Positions 1 through 12,116 are shown, counted from the first letter of the stretch. The stretch is 64,000 nucleotides of DNA from Corynebacterium rhinophilum (GCF_030227225.1 NZ_JASPHQ010000003.1:1-64000); one strand, 5' to 3'. Notes: generated by a model from the letters alone, not told the origin. Program-made: numbers and translations.

Positions 1-86
1 AGTCGTTAGACATCCTGTCCATAAACTTCCTGGACTCCGCGTCAAAAAACTAACTGGACTCCGAGTCCAAAAAGTCACTAGACATC
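1..86. repeat. Short direct repeats downstream of glnA
   Basis: Two interleaved repeat pairs are visible. AGTCGTTAGACATC (1-14) and AGTCACTAGACATC (73-86) match at 12 of 14 bases. CTGGACTCCGCGTCAAAAAA (30-49) and CTGGACTCCGAGTCCAAAAA (54-73) match at 17-18 of 20. They lie just past the 3' end of glnA. Function is unknown; part of it may act as a terminator. Confidence 0.5.
44..68 (-). terminator. Weak candidate terminator of glnA
   Basis: Read on the minus strand, GGACT-CGG-AGTCC (68-56) forms a 5-bp stem and is followed a few bases later by six T (49-44). The stem is short, so termination is uncertain. Confidence 0.3.
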
Positions 87-114
87 ACAAAACTAGCTGA
101 GAACTAGCGACGCC

Positions 115-1548
115 TTAGCAGTCAAAGTAGAGCTCGAACTCCTGCGGGGTGGGACGCAGGCGCGCGGGGTTGATCTCGTTTTCGTACTTGTAGTTGATGT
201 AGGTCTCGAGGAGATCCTCGGTAAAGACATCGCCCTCGGTCAGGAAGTCCATGTCTTCCTTCAGCGCCTCCAAGGAAGCCTCCAGGGAGGTCGGTGCCTG
301 CGGGATGGATTCAGCCTCTGCCGGCGGCAGCTCATAGAGGTCCTTATCCACCGGGGCGTGCGGCTCGATGCGGTTCTTCACACCATCCACACCGGCCATC
401 ATCATGGCAGCAAAGGCCAGGTATGGGTTGCTGGATGGGTCCGGTGCGCGGAACTCGATGCGCTTAGCCTTTGGGTTGGAACCGGTAATTGGAATGCGGA
501 TCGCAGCCGAACGGTTGCGCTGGGAGTACACCAGGTTGATCGGCGCCTCGAAGCCCGGAACCAGGCGGTGGTAGGAGTTCAGCGTTGGGTTGGTAAAGGC
601 GAGCACGGCGCCTGCGTGGTGCAGGATGCCGCCGATGAAGTAGCGGGCGATATCGGAAAGCCCTGCGTAACCAGCCTCATCGTGGAAAAGGGGCTCGCCG
701 TCCTTCCACAGGGACATGTGGGCGTGCATGCCGGAACCATTATCGCCAGCCAGTGGCTTTGGCATGAAGGTCGCGGCCTTGCCCCACTCCTGGGCGGTGC
801 GCTTGACCACGTATTTGAAGGTCTGGATGTCATCGCCGGCGTGCAGCAGGGAGTTGAAGCGGTAGTTGATCTCGTTTTGGGCCGCGCCCACCTCGTGGTG
901 GAAGCGCTCGATCTGGAAGCCGACCTCTTGCAGGTTGGCCACGATGTCATCGCGGACCTCGCTGTGCTTATCGTACGGCGGGGTAGGGAAGTAGCCGCCC
1001 TTCACGCGGGTCTTGTAACCGGTATTGGGAGTGCCGTCCAAGTTGGTCTCGTTATCGCGGTTCCACCAGCCTTCATCGGAGTCCACCTCAAAGAAGCCGT
1101 GCTGCATATCGGTGCCATAGCGCACGGAATCGAAGAGGTAGAACTCGGCCTCGGCGCCAAAGTTACAGGTATCGGCGATGCCGGTGGACTGCAAGTATTC
1201 CTCGGCCTTGCGGGCAATATTGCGCGAGTCACGGGTAAAAGGCTCAAAGGTAAAGGGATCGTGGACGAAGAACTTGATATTCAGGGTCTTCGCCGAACGG
1301 AAGGGATCGATATGCGCTGTGGCCGGATCCGGCAGCAGCGTCATATCGGATTCTTCGATGGTGGTAAAACCACGAATGGAAGAACCATCAAAGGCCAAAC
1401 CATTTTCTGCTTCTTCTTCAGTAAATTCGCTGGCAGGGATGGAAAAGTGGTGCTCGGTGCCGGGGACGTCCGTAAAGCGGACATCCACGAACTTTACGTC
1501 CTCATCCTGAATAAATTGGACGATGTCCTGCACTGTCTCGAAAGACAA
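115..1548 (-). CDS. glnA: Glutamine synthetase, type I (GSI-beta)
   Basis: Cytosolic enzyme that makes glutamine from glutamate, ammonia and ATP. The 477-aa product has the full GSI architecture: an N-terminal beta-grasp region (FDGSSIRGF near residues 53-61), a glutamate-binding [11 protein letters not shown] segment, [13 protein letters not shown], and the ATP-site IRIP. DLYELPP near residue 404 is the adenylylation loop, so the enzyme is probably controlled by GlnE. The start is a TTG (1548-1546) with a perfect AGGAGG five bases upstream; no better in-frame ATG is near the conserved N-terminus. It is monocistronic, divergent from the RDD gene, and a possible AmtR half-conserved site lies upstream. 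Family assignment is certain; regulation is inferred from corynebacterial glnA. Confidence 0.97.
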   Translation of the reverse strand: MSFETVQDIVQFIQDEDVKFVDVRFTDVPGTEHHFSIPASEFTEEEAENGLAFDGSSIRGFTTIEESDMTLLPDPATAHIDPFRSAKTLNIKFFVHDPFTFEPFTRDSRNIARKAEEYLQSTGIADTCNFGAEAEFYLFDSVRYGTDMQHGFFEVDSDEGWWNRDNETNLDGTPNTGYKTRVKGGYFPTPPYDKHSEVRDDIVANLQEVGFQIERFHHEVGAAQNEINYRFNSLLHAGDDIQTFKYVVKRTAQEWGKAATFMPKPLAGDNGSGMHAHMSLWKDGEPLFHDEAGYAGLSDIARYFIGGILHHAGAVLAFTNPTLNSYHRLVPGFEAPINLVYSQRNRSAAIRIPITGSNPKAKRIEFRAPDPSSNPYLAFAAMMMAGVDGVKNRIEPHAPVDKDLYELPPAEAESIPQAPTSLEASLEALKEDMDFLTEGDVFTEDLLETYINYKYENEINPARLRPTPQEFELYFDC

Positions 1549-1576
1549 GATTGCCTCCTGTTTGTTGGCCGATGAA

Positions 1577-1590
1577 TTATCTGCCTATAG
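1577..1590 (-). promoter_or_regulatory. Possible AmtR-like operator upstream of glnA
   Basis: On the minus strand the sequence reads CTAT-N6-ATAA, one base off the core CTAT-N6-ATAG described for the nitrogen regulator AmtR. It sits 29-42 bp upstream of the glnA TTG. The match is partial. Confidence 0.3.
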
Positions 1591-1660
1591 CCTACTAGTT
1601 TTATCCATCCGGCATGGCCATTGGCCTCGTTTCACTTCTGGGAGAGGGGCAACTAAATTG

Positions 1661-2140
1661 GTGAGCATGGCAGACAAGCGCACGTGGCTCGATGGGCCCA
1701 ATATTCCGGGCGAATATGACGATGCAGGAACCCCCGGCCGGTGGCCCGGTGAACACTTGGGCTTGCCGGAATCCGGACCTGGGTCCATGGCGTCGGTCGG
1801 CCGCCGCGCAGGCGCCGTAGCCATTGACTGGATCATCTGCATGCTGCTGGCCAATCTCATCCTCATGTTCACCACGCAGCTCGGCGGCGTATCCTTCTTG
1901 GGCTACGCCCTCTGGGCATTAATGGGCATCGTATGTGGCTGGCTATTTGCACGCACCCCGGGCATGCTCATCCTCGGCATGGGCGTGGCCCGCCTGGATG
2001 TGCCGGGCGCGCAGGTGGGTTTCTGGCGCGCGGCAGTGCGCACGCTGCTTACCGGTGTAATCTTCCCCGCCGCCATGGTGGACGCGGACGGCCGCGGCAT
2101 GCACGACCGAGCAACCGGCACCATCGTCATTAACTCTTAG
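1661..2140 (+). CDS. RDD family integral membrane protein
   Basis: About 159 aa. A hydrophilic N-terminus (MADKRTWLDGPNIPG) is followed by the RDD-family core: GRRAGAVAIDWIICMLL with the Arg-Asp signature, two to three membrane helices, a FARTPGMLILGMGVARLD segment, and a C-terminal DGRGMHDRATGT stretch typical of the family. Start chosen as GTG 1661, preceded at 11 bases by a purine-rich GGAGAGGGG; TTG 1658 and ATG 1667 are alternatives. RDD proteins are poorly characterised; some are implicated in ion transport. It is divergent from glnA and converges on the DUF4191 gene across a strong shared terminator. Function unknown. Confidence 0.85.
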   Translation: MSMADKRTWLDGPNIPGEYDDAGTPGRWPGEHLGLPESGPGSMASVGRRAGAVAIDWIICMLLANLILMFTTQLGGVSFLGYALWALMGIVCGWLFARTPGMLILGMGVARLDVPGAQVGFWRAAVRTLLTGVIFPAAMVDADGRGMHDRATGTIVINS

Positions 2141-2180
2141 CGGCGCGCGGGGATAAGTCCCGCGCACCGTAAAACTACGA

Positions 2181-2222
2181 CGGTCCCTGCAACCTTTCCC
2201 AATCGGGTGGTTGCAGGGACCG
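2181..2222. terminator. Bidirectional terminator between RDD and DUF4191 genes
   Basis: A perfect 14-bp stem, CGGTCCCTGCAACC (2181-2194) with GGTTGCAGGGACCG (2209-2222), and a 14-nt loop. It is followed by TTTGT on plus and has TTTT on the minus side. It lies between convergent genes. Confidence 0.85.
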
Positions 2223-2284
2223 TTTGTGCTTTAGAGCAAGGCGAGAGCCGAAAGCCTAGCCGGGGCGAGTGGCTAAAGCAGTAT

Positions 2285-3070
2285 TTAGCCCTTTCCCTTG
2301 CGCTGTTGCGCGCGGCGCATGCGGCGGTTCATGCCCGACATGTTCTGTGCCTGCTGCGGCATTGGGCCCTTGGGCATACCCGGCATCGTTCCCGGCATGG
2401 AGTCCATGGCCTCAATGCGGCGGATATTGTCGTAGGTGGCGTTCTTATTGTAGTTGCGCGGCAGCTTCATGAGGTGGTTGCGCAGCTTGGAAACCGGCAC
2501 CTCGTCCTCGCCGTTGCCGACGTAGACCTCATAGACCGGCACGCCACCGGCAATCTTGTCCACGCGCTTTTTCAGCTGGTTCAGGGTGGGGCGAAGGCGG
2601 TTCTTATTGCCTTCGCACACGAAGATGACGCCCGCATTGCCGATGACCCTGTGAATAAGATCCTGCTGGCGGGTGGCGGCGATGCCGGACTTTACGGACC
2701 ACACGATGCCGACGGTATTGCGCAGCTGCTGCTCCAAGGCCCAACCGGCGGCGCCGGGCTGGTCTTCGACGCGCTTGTACATATCGCGTTCTAGGCGGCG
2801 GGTAAACAGGAACATCGCCAAAAGCGCGCCCAATCCCAAGCCGATAATCAGCATGAACCACTGGCCATTAAAGAGCGTGCCAATGAGGAAGAACAATAGG
2901 CCGACGCCGAGGAAGGCGGCCAGCATGATAGGAATGAGCGCCTTATCCTGCTTGCGCTGCAAATTGAATGCCTGCCACAACTGTGACCAGGTTTGCTTAC
3001 GCTTTTGGCGCTTGGCCGCGCGTTCTTGCTTCTTGGCAGCTTTCAGGGCTGCTTTGTCATCTTTCGCCAT
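2285..3070 (-). CDS. DUF4191 domain membrane protein
   Basis: 261 aa. A lysine-rich N-terminus (about residues 1-35) precedes two adjacent membrane helices (about 46-70 and 72-90). A conserved cytoplasmic domain follows (WALEQQLRN..GIVWSVKSGIAATRQQDLIHRVIG, about 108-150), then a Met/Gly/Pro-rich tail ending in basic residues. This is the actinobacterial DUF4191 family, which is typically found directly downstream of lipA, as here (82 bp gap). ATG start with AGGAA five bases upstream. No biochemical role is established; the neighbourhood only suggests co-expression with lipoate genes. Confidence 0.9.
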   Translation of the reverse strand: MAKDDKAALKAAKKQERAAKRQKRKQTWSQLWQAFNLQRKQDKALIPIMLAAFLGVGLLFFLIGTLFNGQWFMLIIGLGLGALLAMFLFTRRLERDMYKRVEDQPGAAGWALEQQLRNTVGIVWSVKSGIAATRQQDLIHRVIGNAGVIFVCEGNKNRLRPTLNQLKKRVDKIAGGVPVYEVYVGNGEDEVPVSKLRNHLMKLPRNYNKNATYDNIRRIEAMDSMPGTMPGMPKGPMPQQAQNMSGMNRRMRRAQQRKGKG

Positions 3071-3152
3071 GGTTCCTACTTTAAAGGTCAGGTGACAAAA
3101 ATGTTAAACGGCCCCGCAGATGGCGAGGGCCGAGTAAGAAAACTCCGAGGGT

Positions 3153-4244
3153 TTAGCGCACGGTTGCCGCGACCGAATTAGCATTGGCCGGAGTTTTGGC
3201 CATGCGGGTGGTCACCGGGGTTTCTTCCGAAGGACCGTACTTATCCAGCAAAGTGGATGCCTCCTGGGCGGTAGCACCCTGGGAGGTCTCCTTCAGGTGC
3301 TTGAGATTCTCCGGCAATTCCAGGCCGCGCTTTTCCATGGCCTGCACGTACAGGCGGCCGGCGCGGTAGGAGGAGCGAACCAGCGGGCCGGACATGACGC
3401 CGCCGAAGCCCAGCTCCTTGGCCAGCTTGGAGTGGGCCACGAATTCCTCCGGGCGCACCCAGCGCTCGATGGGGTGGAAGCGCGGGCCGGGGCGCAGGTA
3501 CTGGGTGATGGTGATGATGTCACAGCCAGCCTCGCGCAGGTCGCGCAATGCTTCTTCGACCTCGTCCTCGGTCTCGCCCATGCCCAAAATCAGGTTGGAC
3601 TTGGTAATAAGGCCGTAGTCGTGGGCTTGGCGGATGACATCGAGGGAGCGCTCGTAGCGGAAGGCCGGGCGGATGCGTTTGAAGATGCGCGGCACGGTCT
3701 CCAGGTTGTGAGCGAATACCTCCGGTTGTGCCTCGAAGACCTCTTCGAGCAGATCCGGCTTGCCAGAGAAATCCGGGGTGAGGTTCTCTACGCCGGTGTG
3801 TGGGTTGAGCTCGTGGATCTTACGCACGATTTCCGCATACAGCCACGCGCCCTCATCTGGGAGGTCATCGCGGGTCACACCGGTAATGGTGGTGTAGTTG
3901 AGGTCCATTTCCTGGATGTTTTCGGCCACGCGGCGCGGTTCGTCGCGGTCAAGCGGCTCCGGCTTGCCGGTAGCGATATCGCAGAAGTCGCAACGACGGG
4001 TGCACTTATCGCCGCCGATGAGGAAGGTTGCCTCGCGGGATTCCCAGCATTCGTGGATATTCGGACAACCGGCTTCTTGACAGACGGTGTGCAGGGAGGC
4101 GCCGGCCACGCGGGACTTCATGTCCTCATAGCCCGGTCCGGTGCGAACCTGGTTGCGGATCCACCGCGGCTTTTGTTCGATGGGCGACTCCGCATTTTTC
4201 TTCTCAATGCGGAGCATCTTGCGTCCTTCAGGCTTTACAGTCAC
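3153..4244 (-). CDS. lipA: Lipoyl synthase (radical SAM)
   Basis: Inserts two sulfurs into protein-bound octanoyl groups to form lipoyl. Both 4Fe-4S clusters are visible: the auxiliary-cluster cysteines C55, C60 and C66 ([12 protein letters not shown]) and the radical-SAM cysteines C81, C85 and C88 (CTRRCDFC). The C-terminal RSSYRAG serine motif that ligates the auxiliary cluster is also present. At 363 aa it carries a roughly 25-residue Ala/Thr-rich C-terminal tail beyond the core. MLRIEKKN at residue 10 is an alternative start. It lies downstream of lipB (109 bp gap) in the block that also supplies its substrates GcvH and AceF. Confidence 0.97.
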   Translation of the reverse strand: MTVKPEGRKMLRIEKKNAESPIEQKPRWIRNQVRTGPGYEDMKSRVAGASLHTVCQEAGCPNIHECWESREATFLIGGDKCTRRCDFCDIATGKPEPLDRDEPRRVAENIQEMDLNYTTITGVTRDDLPDEGAWLYAEIVRKIHELNPHTGVENLTPDFSGKPDLLEEVFEAQPEVFAHNLETVPRIFKRIRPAFRYERSLDVIRQAHDYGLITKSNLILGMGETEDEVEEALRDLREAGCDIITITQYLRPGPRFHPIERWVRPEEFVAHSKLAKELGFGGVMSGPLVRSSYRAGRLYVQAMEKRGLELPENLKHLKETSQGATAQEASTLLDKYGPSEETPVTTRMAKTPANANSVAATVR

Positions 4245-4353
4245 AAATACTCACTTTATCGATCAAAGATGGTGATGGCTAATAGCTCTTCTTGGTACAA
4301 GGCGCGCGGGCGCGCAACTATTCCACGCTAGCCCCAAACTAGGGCCACGGAGC

Positions 4354-5157
4354 TTAAGCCCGCGCTTGCCGACGCCGCTCCCGCGCCTTCTCATTCGCAA
4401 GCTTCGTGGGATCAGGCGCGGAACCGAAACTGTGATCGGCGACGATGAGGCGGCCCGAGAGGGCATCATCAAGTGCCCGCAAAAGCGGCTGCGAGGCTTC
4501 TTCCATTGTGACCTCGCGTCCCAGTTCCAGCGAAAGCGTCGTGATATCTGCATCATCGATGCCACAGGCCACGATGTGCTCGTAATACTCCAGCGTATTG
4601 CTGCAGTTGAGCGCCAGGCCGTGCATGGTAACCCCGCGGGTAATGCGGATTCCCAGCGCCGCAATCTTGCGATCGCGCTGCGAGGCGGAAGGATCTTTAG
4701 CCTGGGTGGTAGAAGGCACCCACACCCCAGAGCGGCCGTCGATGCGGCCTGCGGTAGTCACGCCCATCTCGCGCACTGCCTGGATGGTGGCCTCCTCGAG
4801 GCGGCGGACATAATCGACGACATCGACAGGCTCCGCCAGCTTGATGATGGGATAGAGCACCAACTGCCCCTCGCCATGCCAGGTAATGCGCCCGCCGCGG
4901 TCCACGGTGATAACCGGCAGATCATTATCCGGCATATCCTCAGGCTGCGTGCGCTTGCCCGCGGTGTAGATATTGGGGTGTTCGACCACTAAGACCACAT
5001 CGTCCTGCGCGTCCTGCGCGCGCGCCGCTGCCACCTCCGCCTGATAATCCCATGCCTCTTGATAATCCATGCGGCCCAAGTGGCGAATTTCAAGGGGGTT
5101 ATCCGAGGCGCGAATGGAGCGTTCAGCGGGAAAGAAAGGATCGCGTGGTGCAGTCAT
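4354..5157 (-). CDS. lipB: Octanoyl-[ACP]:protein N-octanoyltransferase
   Basis: Transfers octanoyl from acyl carrier protein to lipoyl domains, the step before LipA. The 267-aa protein has the family motif [17 protein letters not shown] (residues 87-103), the catalytic lysine in KIAALGIR (K164), and the catalytic cysteine in HIVACGI (C198). The C-terminal 20 residues are basic and poorly conserved. Start ATG 5157 has only a weak ribosome-binding site (TAGAGA). A strong hairpin separates it from gcvH, so it may also have its own promoter. Confidence 0.96.
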   Translation of the reverse strand: MTAPRDPFFPAERSIRASDNPLEIRHLGRMDYQEAWDYQAEVAAARAQDAQDDVVLVVEHPNIYTAGKRTQPEDMPDNDLPVITVDRGGRITWHGEGQLVLYPIIKLAEPVDVVDYVRRLEEATIQAVREMGVTTAGRIDGRSGVWVPSTTQAKDPSASQRDRKIAALGIRITRGVTMHGLALNCSNTLEYYEHIVACGIDDADITTLSLELGREVTMEEASQPLLRALDDALSGRLIVADHSFGSAPDPTKLANEKARERRRQARA

Positions 5158-5195
5158 AATCTCTAGTGTCGTCTTCTTTGGTAGGAAAAAGCAAA

Positions 5196-5223
5196 GCGGG
5201 AGAATGCCTTGGCATCCTCCCGC
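5196..5223 (-). terminator. Terminator/attenuator between gcvH and lipB
   Basis: GCGGGAG-A-ATGCC-TT-GGCAT-C-CTCCCGC forms a 12-13 bp stem with one mismatch and a tight loop. On the minus strand it is followed by TTTGCTTTTT, a good intrinsic terminator for the gcvPTH transcript. Confidence 0.8.
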
Positions 5224-5260
5224 CTTATTTTATGTTCGAGGGCGTCGAACTAACCGCCTT

Positions 5261-5653
5261 TTAGTCGAGGCCGTTAGCGGAGGCGTATTCCTCTGCCTCC
5301 ATGAGCTCGCCTGCTTCATCCACCTCGACCTCGAAGAGCCAGCCTTCACCGAAGGGGTCGTTGTTGATGACGGCGTAGTCATCGTGCACGGCATCGTTGA
5401 CGGCCTTTACGGTGCCGGTGACTGGGGAGAACAGGTCCGATACGGACTTGGTGGATTCGACCTCGCCACAGGAATCGCCGGCGGTGACGGTATCGCCTAC
5501 CTCAGGCAGTTCGGCGAAGACGACCTCGCCTAGGCGGTCTGCGGCAACGGAGGTGATGCCGATGCGAACGGTCTTGCCTTCTACGGCGTCCTTCGCGGCG
5601 TTAACCCATTCGTGGTCTTCGGAGTAGGAAAAGTCTTGGGGCAGGTTAGACAT
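5261..5653 (-). CDS. gcvH: Glycine cleavage system H protein
   Basis: Lipoylated shuttle protein of the glycine cleavage complex, carrying the aminomethyl group between GcvP and GcvT. 130 aa, the usual length. The lipoylation site is K69 in EVESTKSVSDLFSP. ATG start at 5653 with AAAGGA nine bases upstream. It lies 45 bp downstream of gcvT and is followed by a terminator. The dihydrolipoamide dehydrogenase partner (Lpd) is not in this window. Confidence 0.97.
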   Translation of the reverse strand: MSNLPQDFSYSEDHEWVNAAKDAVEGKTVRIGITSVAADRLGEVVFAELPEVGDTVTAGDSCGEVESTKSVSDLFSPVTGTVKAVNDAVHDDYAVINNDPFGEGWLFEVEVDEAGELMEAEEYASANGLD

Positions 5654-5698
5654 GGTGTGTAGTCCTTTCGGGCTGAGATTTTAGGGTGTGCGGGTGGC

Positions 5699-6811
5699 TT
5701 ACTTGTCGCGCTTGTAGAACGGCAACGCGGTTACCTCAAAAGGATAACGCTTGCCGCGGATTTCTACCTCCACCGCGGTGCCCGGTTCGAGCTCCGCGCT
5801 GGTATCAAGCAGCGCAATGGCCACTGGGTGGCCAAGAGTGGGGGAGGGCTGACCCGAGGTGACGGTGCCGACCTTGGTGTCATTGAGATAAACCTCGGCG
5901 CCGGCACGCGCGGCGCGGCGCTGATCCGAGGTGAGCCCGGAGATAACGACCTGTGGGCCTTCCTCGGCGCGCTTGCGGATGACGTCTGCGCCCACGAAGT
6001 CAGCTTCTTTCTTGGCAAAGGCGCGCGACATGCCCGCCTCTACCGGGGTGATATCGCGGGAGAGCTCGTTGCCGTAGAGCGGCATGCCGGCCTCCAAGCG
6101 CAGGGAATCGCGCGCGGCCAGGCCGCACGGCTTGATATCGTATTCCGCGCCCGCCTTGAGCAATTCTTCCCACAGCTGCGGGGCATCGGAGTTGTAGACG
6201 ATGAGCTCGAAGCCATCCTCACCGGTATAACCGGTGCGCGCGATGATGGCGAAGGTGCGTGCCACCTTGCCCATCGTGGCGGCGTAGTAGCCCAGCTCAT
6301 AGACGGCTTCTTGCTTATTGTCCTCTACCAGCGGGACGAGGATCTCGGCGGCCTTGGGGCCCTGCACGGCGATCATGGCAACGTCGCGGGACTCGTTCTT
6401 GAGCTCTACGTCGAAGCCCTCGGAGCGCTTATTGAGTTCGTCCCAGACGGTATCGGCATTGCCGGCGTTGGGCACGACGAGGAACTTGTCATCCTCGAAG
6501 CGATAGGAAATCAGGTCATCGATGATGCCGCCGTCTTCAGCGGTGATCATGGAGTACTTGGCCTTGCCCACCTTCAGCGAATCTAGGTTAGAGATGAAGG
6601 AGTAGGACAAGAACTTGCCGGCGTCGGGTCCATTGACCCAGATTTCACCCATGTGGGAGAGATCAAACAGGCCTGCGCTGTTGCGAACGGCGCGGTGTTC
6701 TTCCAGCTCGCTGTTGTACTTCAGCGGCATATTCCACGGCCCAAAGGCCGTGAAGGTAGCGCCGAGTTCCTCGTGCTTGGCATTGAGCGGGGAGGTTAGA
6801 AGTTCGGTCAT
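5699..6811 (-). CDS. gcvT: Aminomethyltransferase (glycine cleavage T protein)
   Basis: Releases ammonia from the aminomethyl-lipoyl H protein and passes the one-carbon unit to tetrahydrofolate. 370 aa from ATG 6811. Family landmarks include MPLKYNSELEEHRAVRNSAGLFDLSHMGEI near the N-terminus, the central ARTGYTGEDGFEL folate-domain segment, and the C-terminal GTVTSGQPSPTLGHPVAIALL. An in-frame upstream extension overlaps gcvP and is rejected because GAGGAG lies six bases before 6811. The start is 2 nt past the gcvP stop, which implies translational coupling. Confidence 0.96.
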   Translation of the reverse strand: MTELLTSPLNAKHEELGATFTAFGPWNMPLKYNSELEEHRAVRNSAGLFDLSHMGEIWVNGPDAGKFLSYSFISNLDSLKVGKAKYSMITAEDGGIIDDLISYRFEDDKFLVVPNAGNADTVWDELNKRSEGFDVELKNESRDVAMIAVQGPKAAEILVPLVEDNKQEAVYELGYYAATMGKVARTFAIIARTGYTGEDGFELIVYNSDAPQLWEELLKAGAEYDIKPCGLAARDSLRLEAGMPLYGNELSRDITPVEAGMSRAFAKKEADFVGADVIRKRAEEGPQVVISGLTSDQRRAARAGAEVYLNDTKVGTVTSGQPSPTLGHPVAIALLDTSAELEPGTAVEVEIRGKRYPFEVTALPFYKRDK

Positions 6812-6813
6812 TG

Positions 6814-9657
<2,844 letters not shown>

Positions 9658-9703
9658 CTGTGAGGTCTCCTTCATCGGGTGCAATGGTCTTAACCGCCCC
9701 TAA

Positions 9704-9709
9704 GTATAT
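9704..9709 (-). promoter_or_regulatory. Candidate -10 element for gcvP
   Basis: TATACT on the minus strand, about 47 bp upstream of the gcvP ATG, would give a leader of roughly 40 nt. The -35 match is poor. The rest of 9710-9898 shows no gene, and I could not recognise a glycine riboswitch in it. Confidence 0.4.
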
Positions 9710-9898
9710 GTTTAATAACCGGTAAAAACAGCGCCCTTGAAAAACTTTTATGCAGCAACTCACCGAGGGAAATGTGTCGTAGCCCGCTTACCTCCTAATT
9801 AGTGAAATATATCCTGCAGCGCCGGGATAAAATTCGTCTGATATTTTTGCCGGAAGTTTACGCGCTACACCCCCGCGCGGTACCCCAGGCATGACAAA

Positions 9899-9933
9899 AC
9901 CTCCCGTCCCTTCGCGCGGAAGGAACGGGAGGT
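9899..9933 (-). terminator. Terminator of aceF
   Basis: ACCTCCCGTCCCTTC pairs with GAAGGAACGGGAGGT (15 bp, one G-T wobble). On the minus strand it is followed by TTTTG. It sits 20 bp past the aceF stop. Confidence 0.8.
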
Positions 9934-9953
9934 ATGCCAGTTAGCTAACTGCT

Positions 9954-12116
9954 TTAGATATCGAGGTCAGCCTCAAAGTCTGCAGTCTCCAGGCGGTCCT
10001 TGATGGTGGTGATGAAGCGGCCTGCGTCCGCACCATCGATGACCTGGTGGTCATAGGTGAAGGGCAGGAAGCACATCTGGCGGATGGCGATAGCATCCTG
10101 GCCATTCTCGTTGACCACGACAGCGCGCTTCTGGATAGCCGCGGTACCCAGGATTCCGGCCTGTGGCGGAACCAGGATCGGGGTATCGAGCAGTGCGCCC
10201 TCGGAACCGATATTGGTCACGGTGAAGGTGGCACCGGTCAGGTCATTCGGCTTCAGCTTGTTATTGCGGGCCTTATCAGCCAGCTCCGCAATCTGCTGCG
10301 CGATTTCCGGTAAGGACAGGTTCTGTGCCTTGTGGATGACCGGGGTGAGCAGACCCTTCGGGGTGTCTACGGCGATGGCGACGTTGACATCCTCGTGGTA
10401 GGTCATCTCCTTGGTCTCTGGGTCATAGGAGGCGTTCACGTTCGGGTGGGAGACCAAAGCCTCCGTGGTGGCCTTCACGATGAACGGCAGGAAGGACAAG
10501 TTGGAGCCGTACTTATCAATGAACGCCTGCTTGTTCTTCTTGCGCATATCCCAGATAGGAGTCATATCGACTTCCTGCACGTGGGTAAGCTGTGCGGAAA
10601 TCTGCAGCGCTTCCACCATCTTGGTAGCGGTGATTTCGCGGATGCGGTTGACCTTCTGGGTGGTGCCGATAAGCTCCTGCTTTTCCGGATCCACAGACTT
10701 GGTGGACCAGCGTGCGCGTGGGGAGTCAGCAGCCTTCTTATCGTCGCCTGCGGATGCCTTCGCATCGCCCTCACCAGCAGCGGAAAGGACGTCCTGCTTG
10801 CGGATGCGTCCGCCCACACCGGTGCCCTCAATGGAGTTGAGGTCCACGCCGTGCTTATCAGCCAACTTGCGCACCAACGGGGTGACGTATGGAACGTTAT
10901 CGCCGTTGTTGACCTTGGTGGAGGTGTTCAGGGAAGAATCCTGCTTCGGTTCTTCCTTCTTCTCTTCCTTGGCTGGCTCGGACTCGTCTTCCTTCTTCTC
11001 GTCAGACTTGGATTCTTCCTTTTCTTCCTGCTTGTCCTCGGACGTGGATTCTTCCTTTTCTTCGGACTTGTCGTCGTCGGAGTCATCGGAGTCGTCGGAG
11101 GATGGTGCGGCGTTTTCGTCGCCGACGCGGGCGATGGCTTCGCCGACCTCGATGGTTTCGTCTTCTTCGGCGAGGATTTCTACCAGGGTGCCGGCAACGG
11201 GGGAAGGGATTTCGGTGTCGACCTTGTCGGTGGAGACCTCGAGCAAAGGCTCGTCTACCTCGACGGTGTCGCCGACGGACTTGAGCCACTGGGTAATGGT
11301 GCCCTCGGTGACGGATTCGCCGAGTTCTGGCATCTCCACATCGGTGGCCTCGCCAGAAGCCTTGGAGCTAGAGCCAGACTTCTTCTCGTCCTTTTCTTCC
11401 TTCTGATCCTCGGACTTGGATTCTTCCTTGTCCTCAGACTTGTCGTCGTCGGAGTCGGAGTCATCGGAGTCGTCGGAGGATGGTGCGGCGTTTTCGTCGC
11501 CGACGCGGGCGATGGCTTCGCCGACCTCGATGGTTTCGTCTTCTTCGGCGAGGATTTCTACCAGGGTGCCGGCAACGGGGGAAGGGATTTCGGTGTCGAC
11601 CTTGTCGGTGGAGACCTCGAGCAAAGGCTCGTCTACCTCGACGGTGTCGCCGACGGACTTGAGCCACTGGGTAATGGTGCCCTCGGTGACGGATTCGCCG
11701 AGTTCTGGCATTTCCACATCGGTGGCCTCGCCAGAAGCCTTGGAGCTAGAGCCAGACTTCTTCTCGTCCTTTTCTTCCTTCTTATCCTCGGACTTGGATT
11801 CTTCCTTGTCCTCAGACTTGTCGTCGTCGGAGTCGGAGTCGTCAGAATCATCAGAGGAGGAAGAGGAGTCAGCTTCGTCTTCATCACCGATGACGGCGAT
11901 CACCTCGCCGACCTCGATGGTGTCGTCTTCTTCGGCCTTGATTTCAAGAATGGTGCCGGCAACGGGGGAAGGGATTTCGGTGTCGACCTTGTCGGTGGAG
12001 ACCTCGAGCAAAGGCTCGTCCACCTCGACGGTGTCGCCGACGGACTTAAGCCACTGGGTAATGGTGCCTTCGGTTACGGACTCGCCCAGCTCGGGCATCT
12101 CAACGGAGTTCGCCAT
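9954..12116 (-). CDS. aceF: 2-oxoacid dehydrogenase E2 (dihydrolipoamide acetyltransferase), three lipoyl domains
   Basis: Core E2 of the pyruvate (and, in corynebacteria, mixed pyruvate/2-oxoglutarate) dehydrogenase complex; often annotated sucB. 720 aa from ATG 12116. Three lipoyl domains lie at about residues 4-80, 134-209 and 260-335, with lipoyl lysines K43, K172 and K298, each in STDKVDTEIPSPVAG. They are joined by Ser/Asp/Glu/Lys-rich linkers. A peripheral-subunit-binding domain follows (about 408-446, TPLVRKLADKHGVDL). The catalytic domain ends with the HxxxDG site YDHQVIDGADAG (H690). The upstream extension is rejected: MANSVEMPELGES is the conserved start and GAGGAG lies 11 bases before it. 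Confidence 0.96.
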   Translation of the reverse strand: MANSVEMPELGESVTEGTITQWLKSVGDTVEVDEPLLEVSTDKVDTEIPSPVAGTILEIKAEEDDTIEVGEVIAVIGDEDEADSSSSSDDSDDSDSDDDKSEDKEESKSEDKKEEKDEKKSGSSSKASGEATDVEMPELGESVTEGTITQWLKSVGDTVEVDEPLLEVSTDKVDTEIPSPVAGTLVEILAEEDETIEVGEAIARVGDENAAPSSDDSDDSDSDDDKSEDKEESKSEDQKEEKDEKKSGSSSKASGEATDVEMPELGESVTEGTITQWLKSVGDTVEVDEPLLEVSTDKVDTEIPSPVAGTLVEILAEEDETIEVGEAIARVGDENAAPSSDDSDDSDDDKSEEKEESTSEDKQEEKEESKSDEKKEDESEPAKEEKKEEPKQDSSLNTSTKVNNGDNVPYVTPLVRKLADKHGVDLNSIEGTGVGGRIRKQDVLSAAGEGDAKASAGDDKKAADSPRARWSTKSVDPEKQELIGTTQKVNRIREITATKMVEALQISAQLTHVQEVDMTPIWDMRKKNKQAFIDKYGSNLSFLPFIVKATTEALVSHPNVNASYDPETKEMTYHEDVNVAIAVDTPKGLLTPVIHKAQNLSLPEIAQQIAELADKARNNKLKPNDLTGATFTVTNIGSEGALLDTPILVPPQAGILGTAAIQKRAVVVNENGQDAIAIRQMCFLPFTYDHQVIDGADAGRFITTIKDRLETADFEADLDI
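11083..11838. repeat. Tandem 378-bp repeat encoding lipoyl domains 2 and 3 of AceF
   Basis: Positions 11083-11460 and 11461-11838 are nearly identical at the DNA level, with only a few substitutions (for example near 11335/11713 and 11406/11784). Each unit encodes one lipoyl domain plus one acidic linker. The first lipoyl domain (11880-12110) is related but more diverged. Confidence 0.9.

Noticed and set aside
358..1575. A 405-codon open frame opposite glnA
   Set aside because: Antisense shadow of a fully conserved gene.
9685..9898. Glycine riboswitch upstream of gcvP
   Set aside because: Glycine aptamers are common before gcv genes, but the conserved core was not recognisable on the minus strand. 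An Rfam glycine-model search would settle it.
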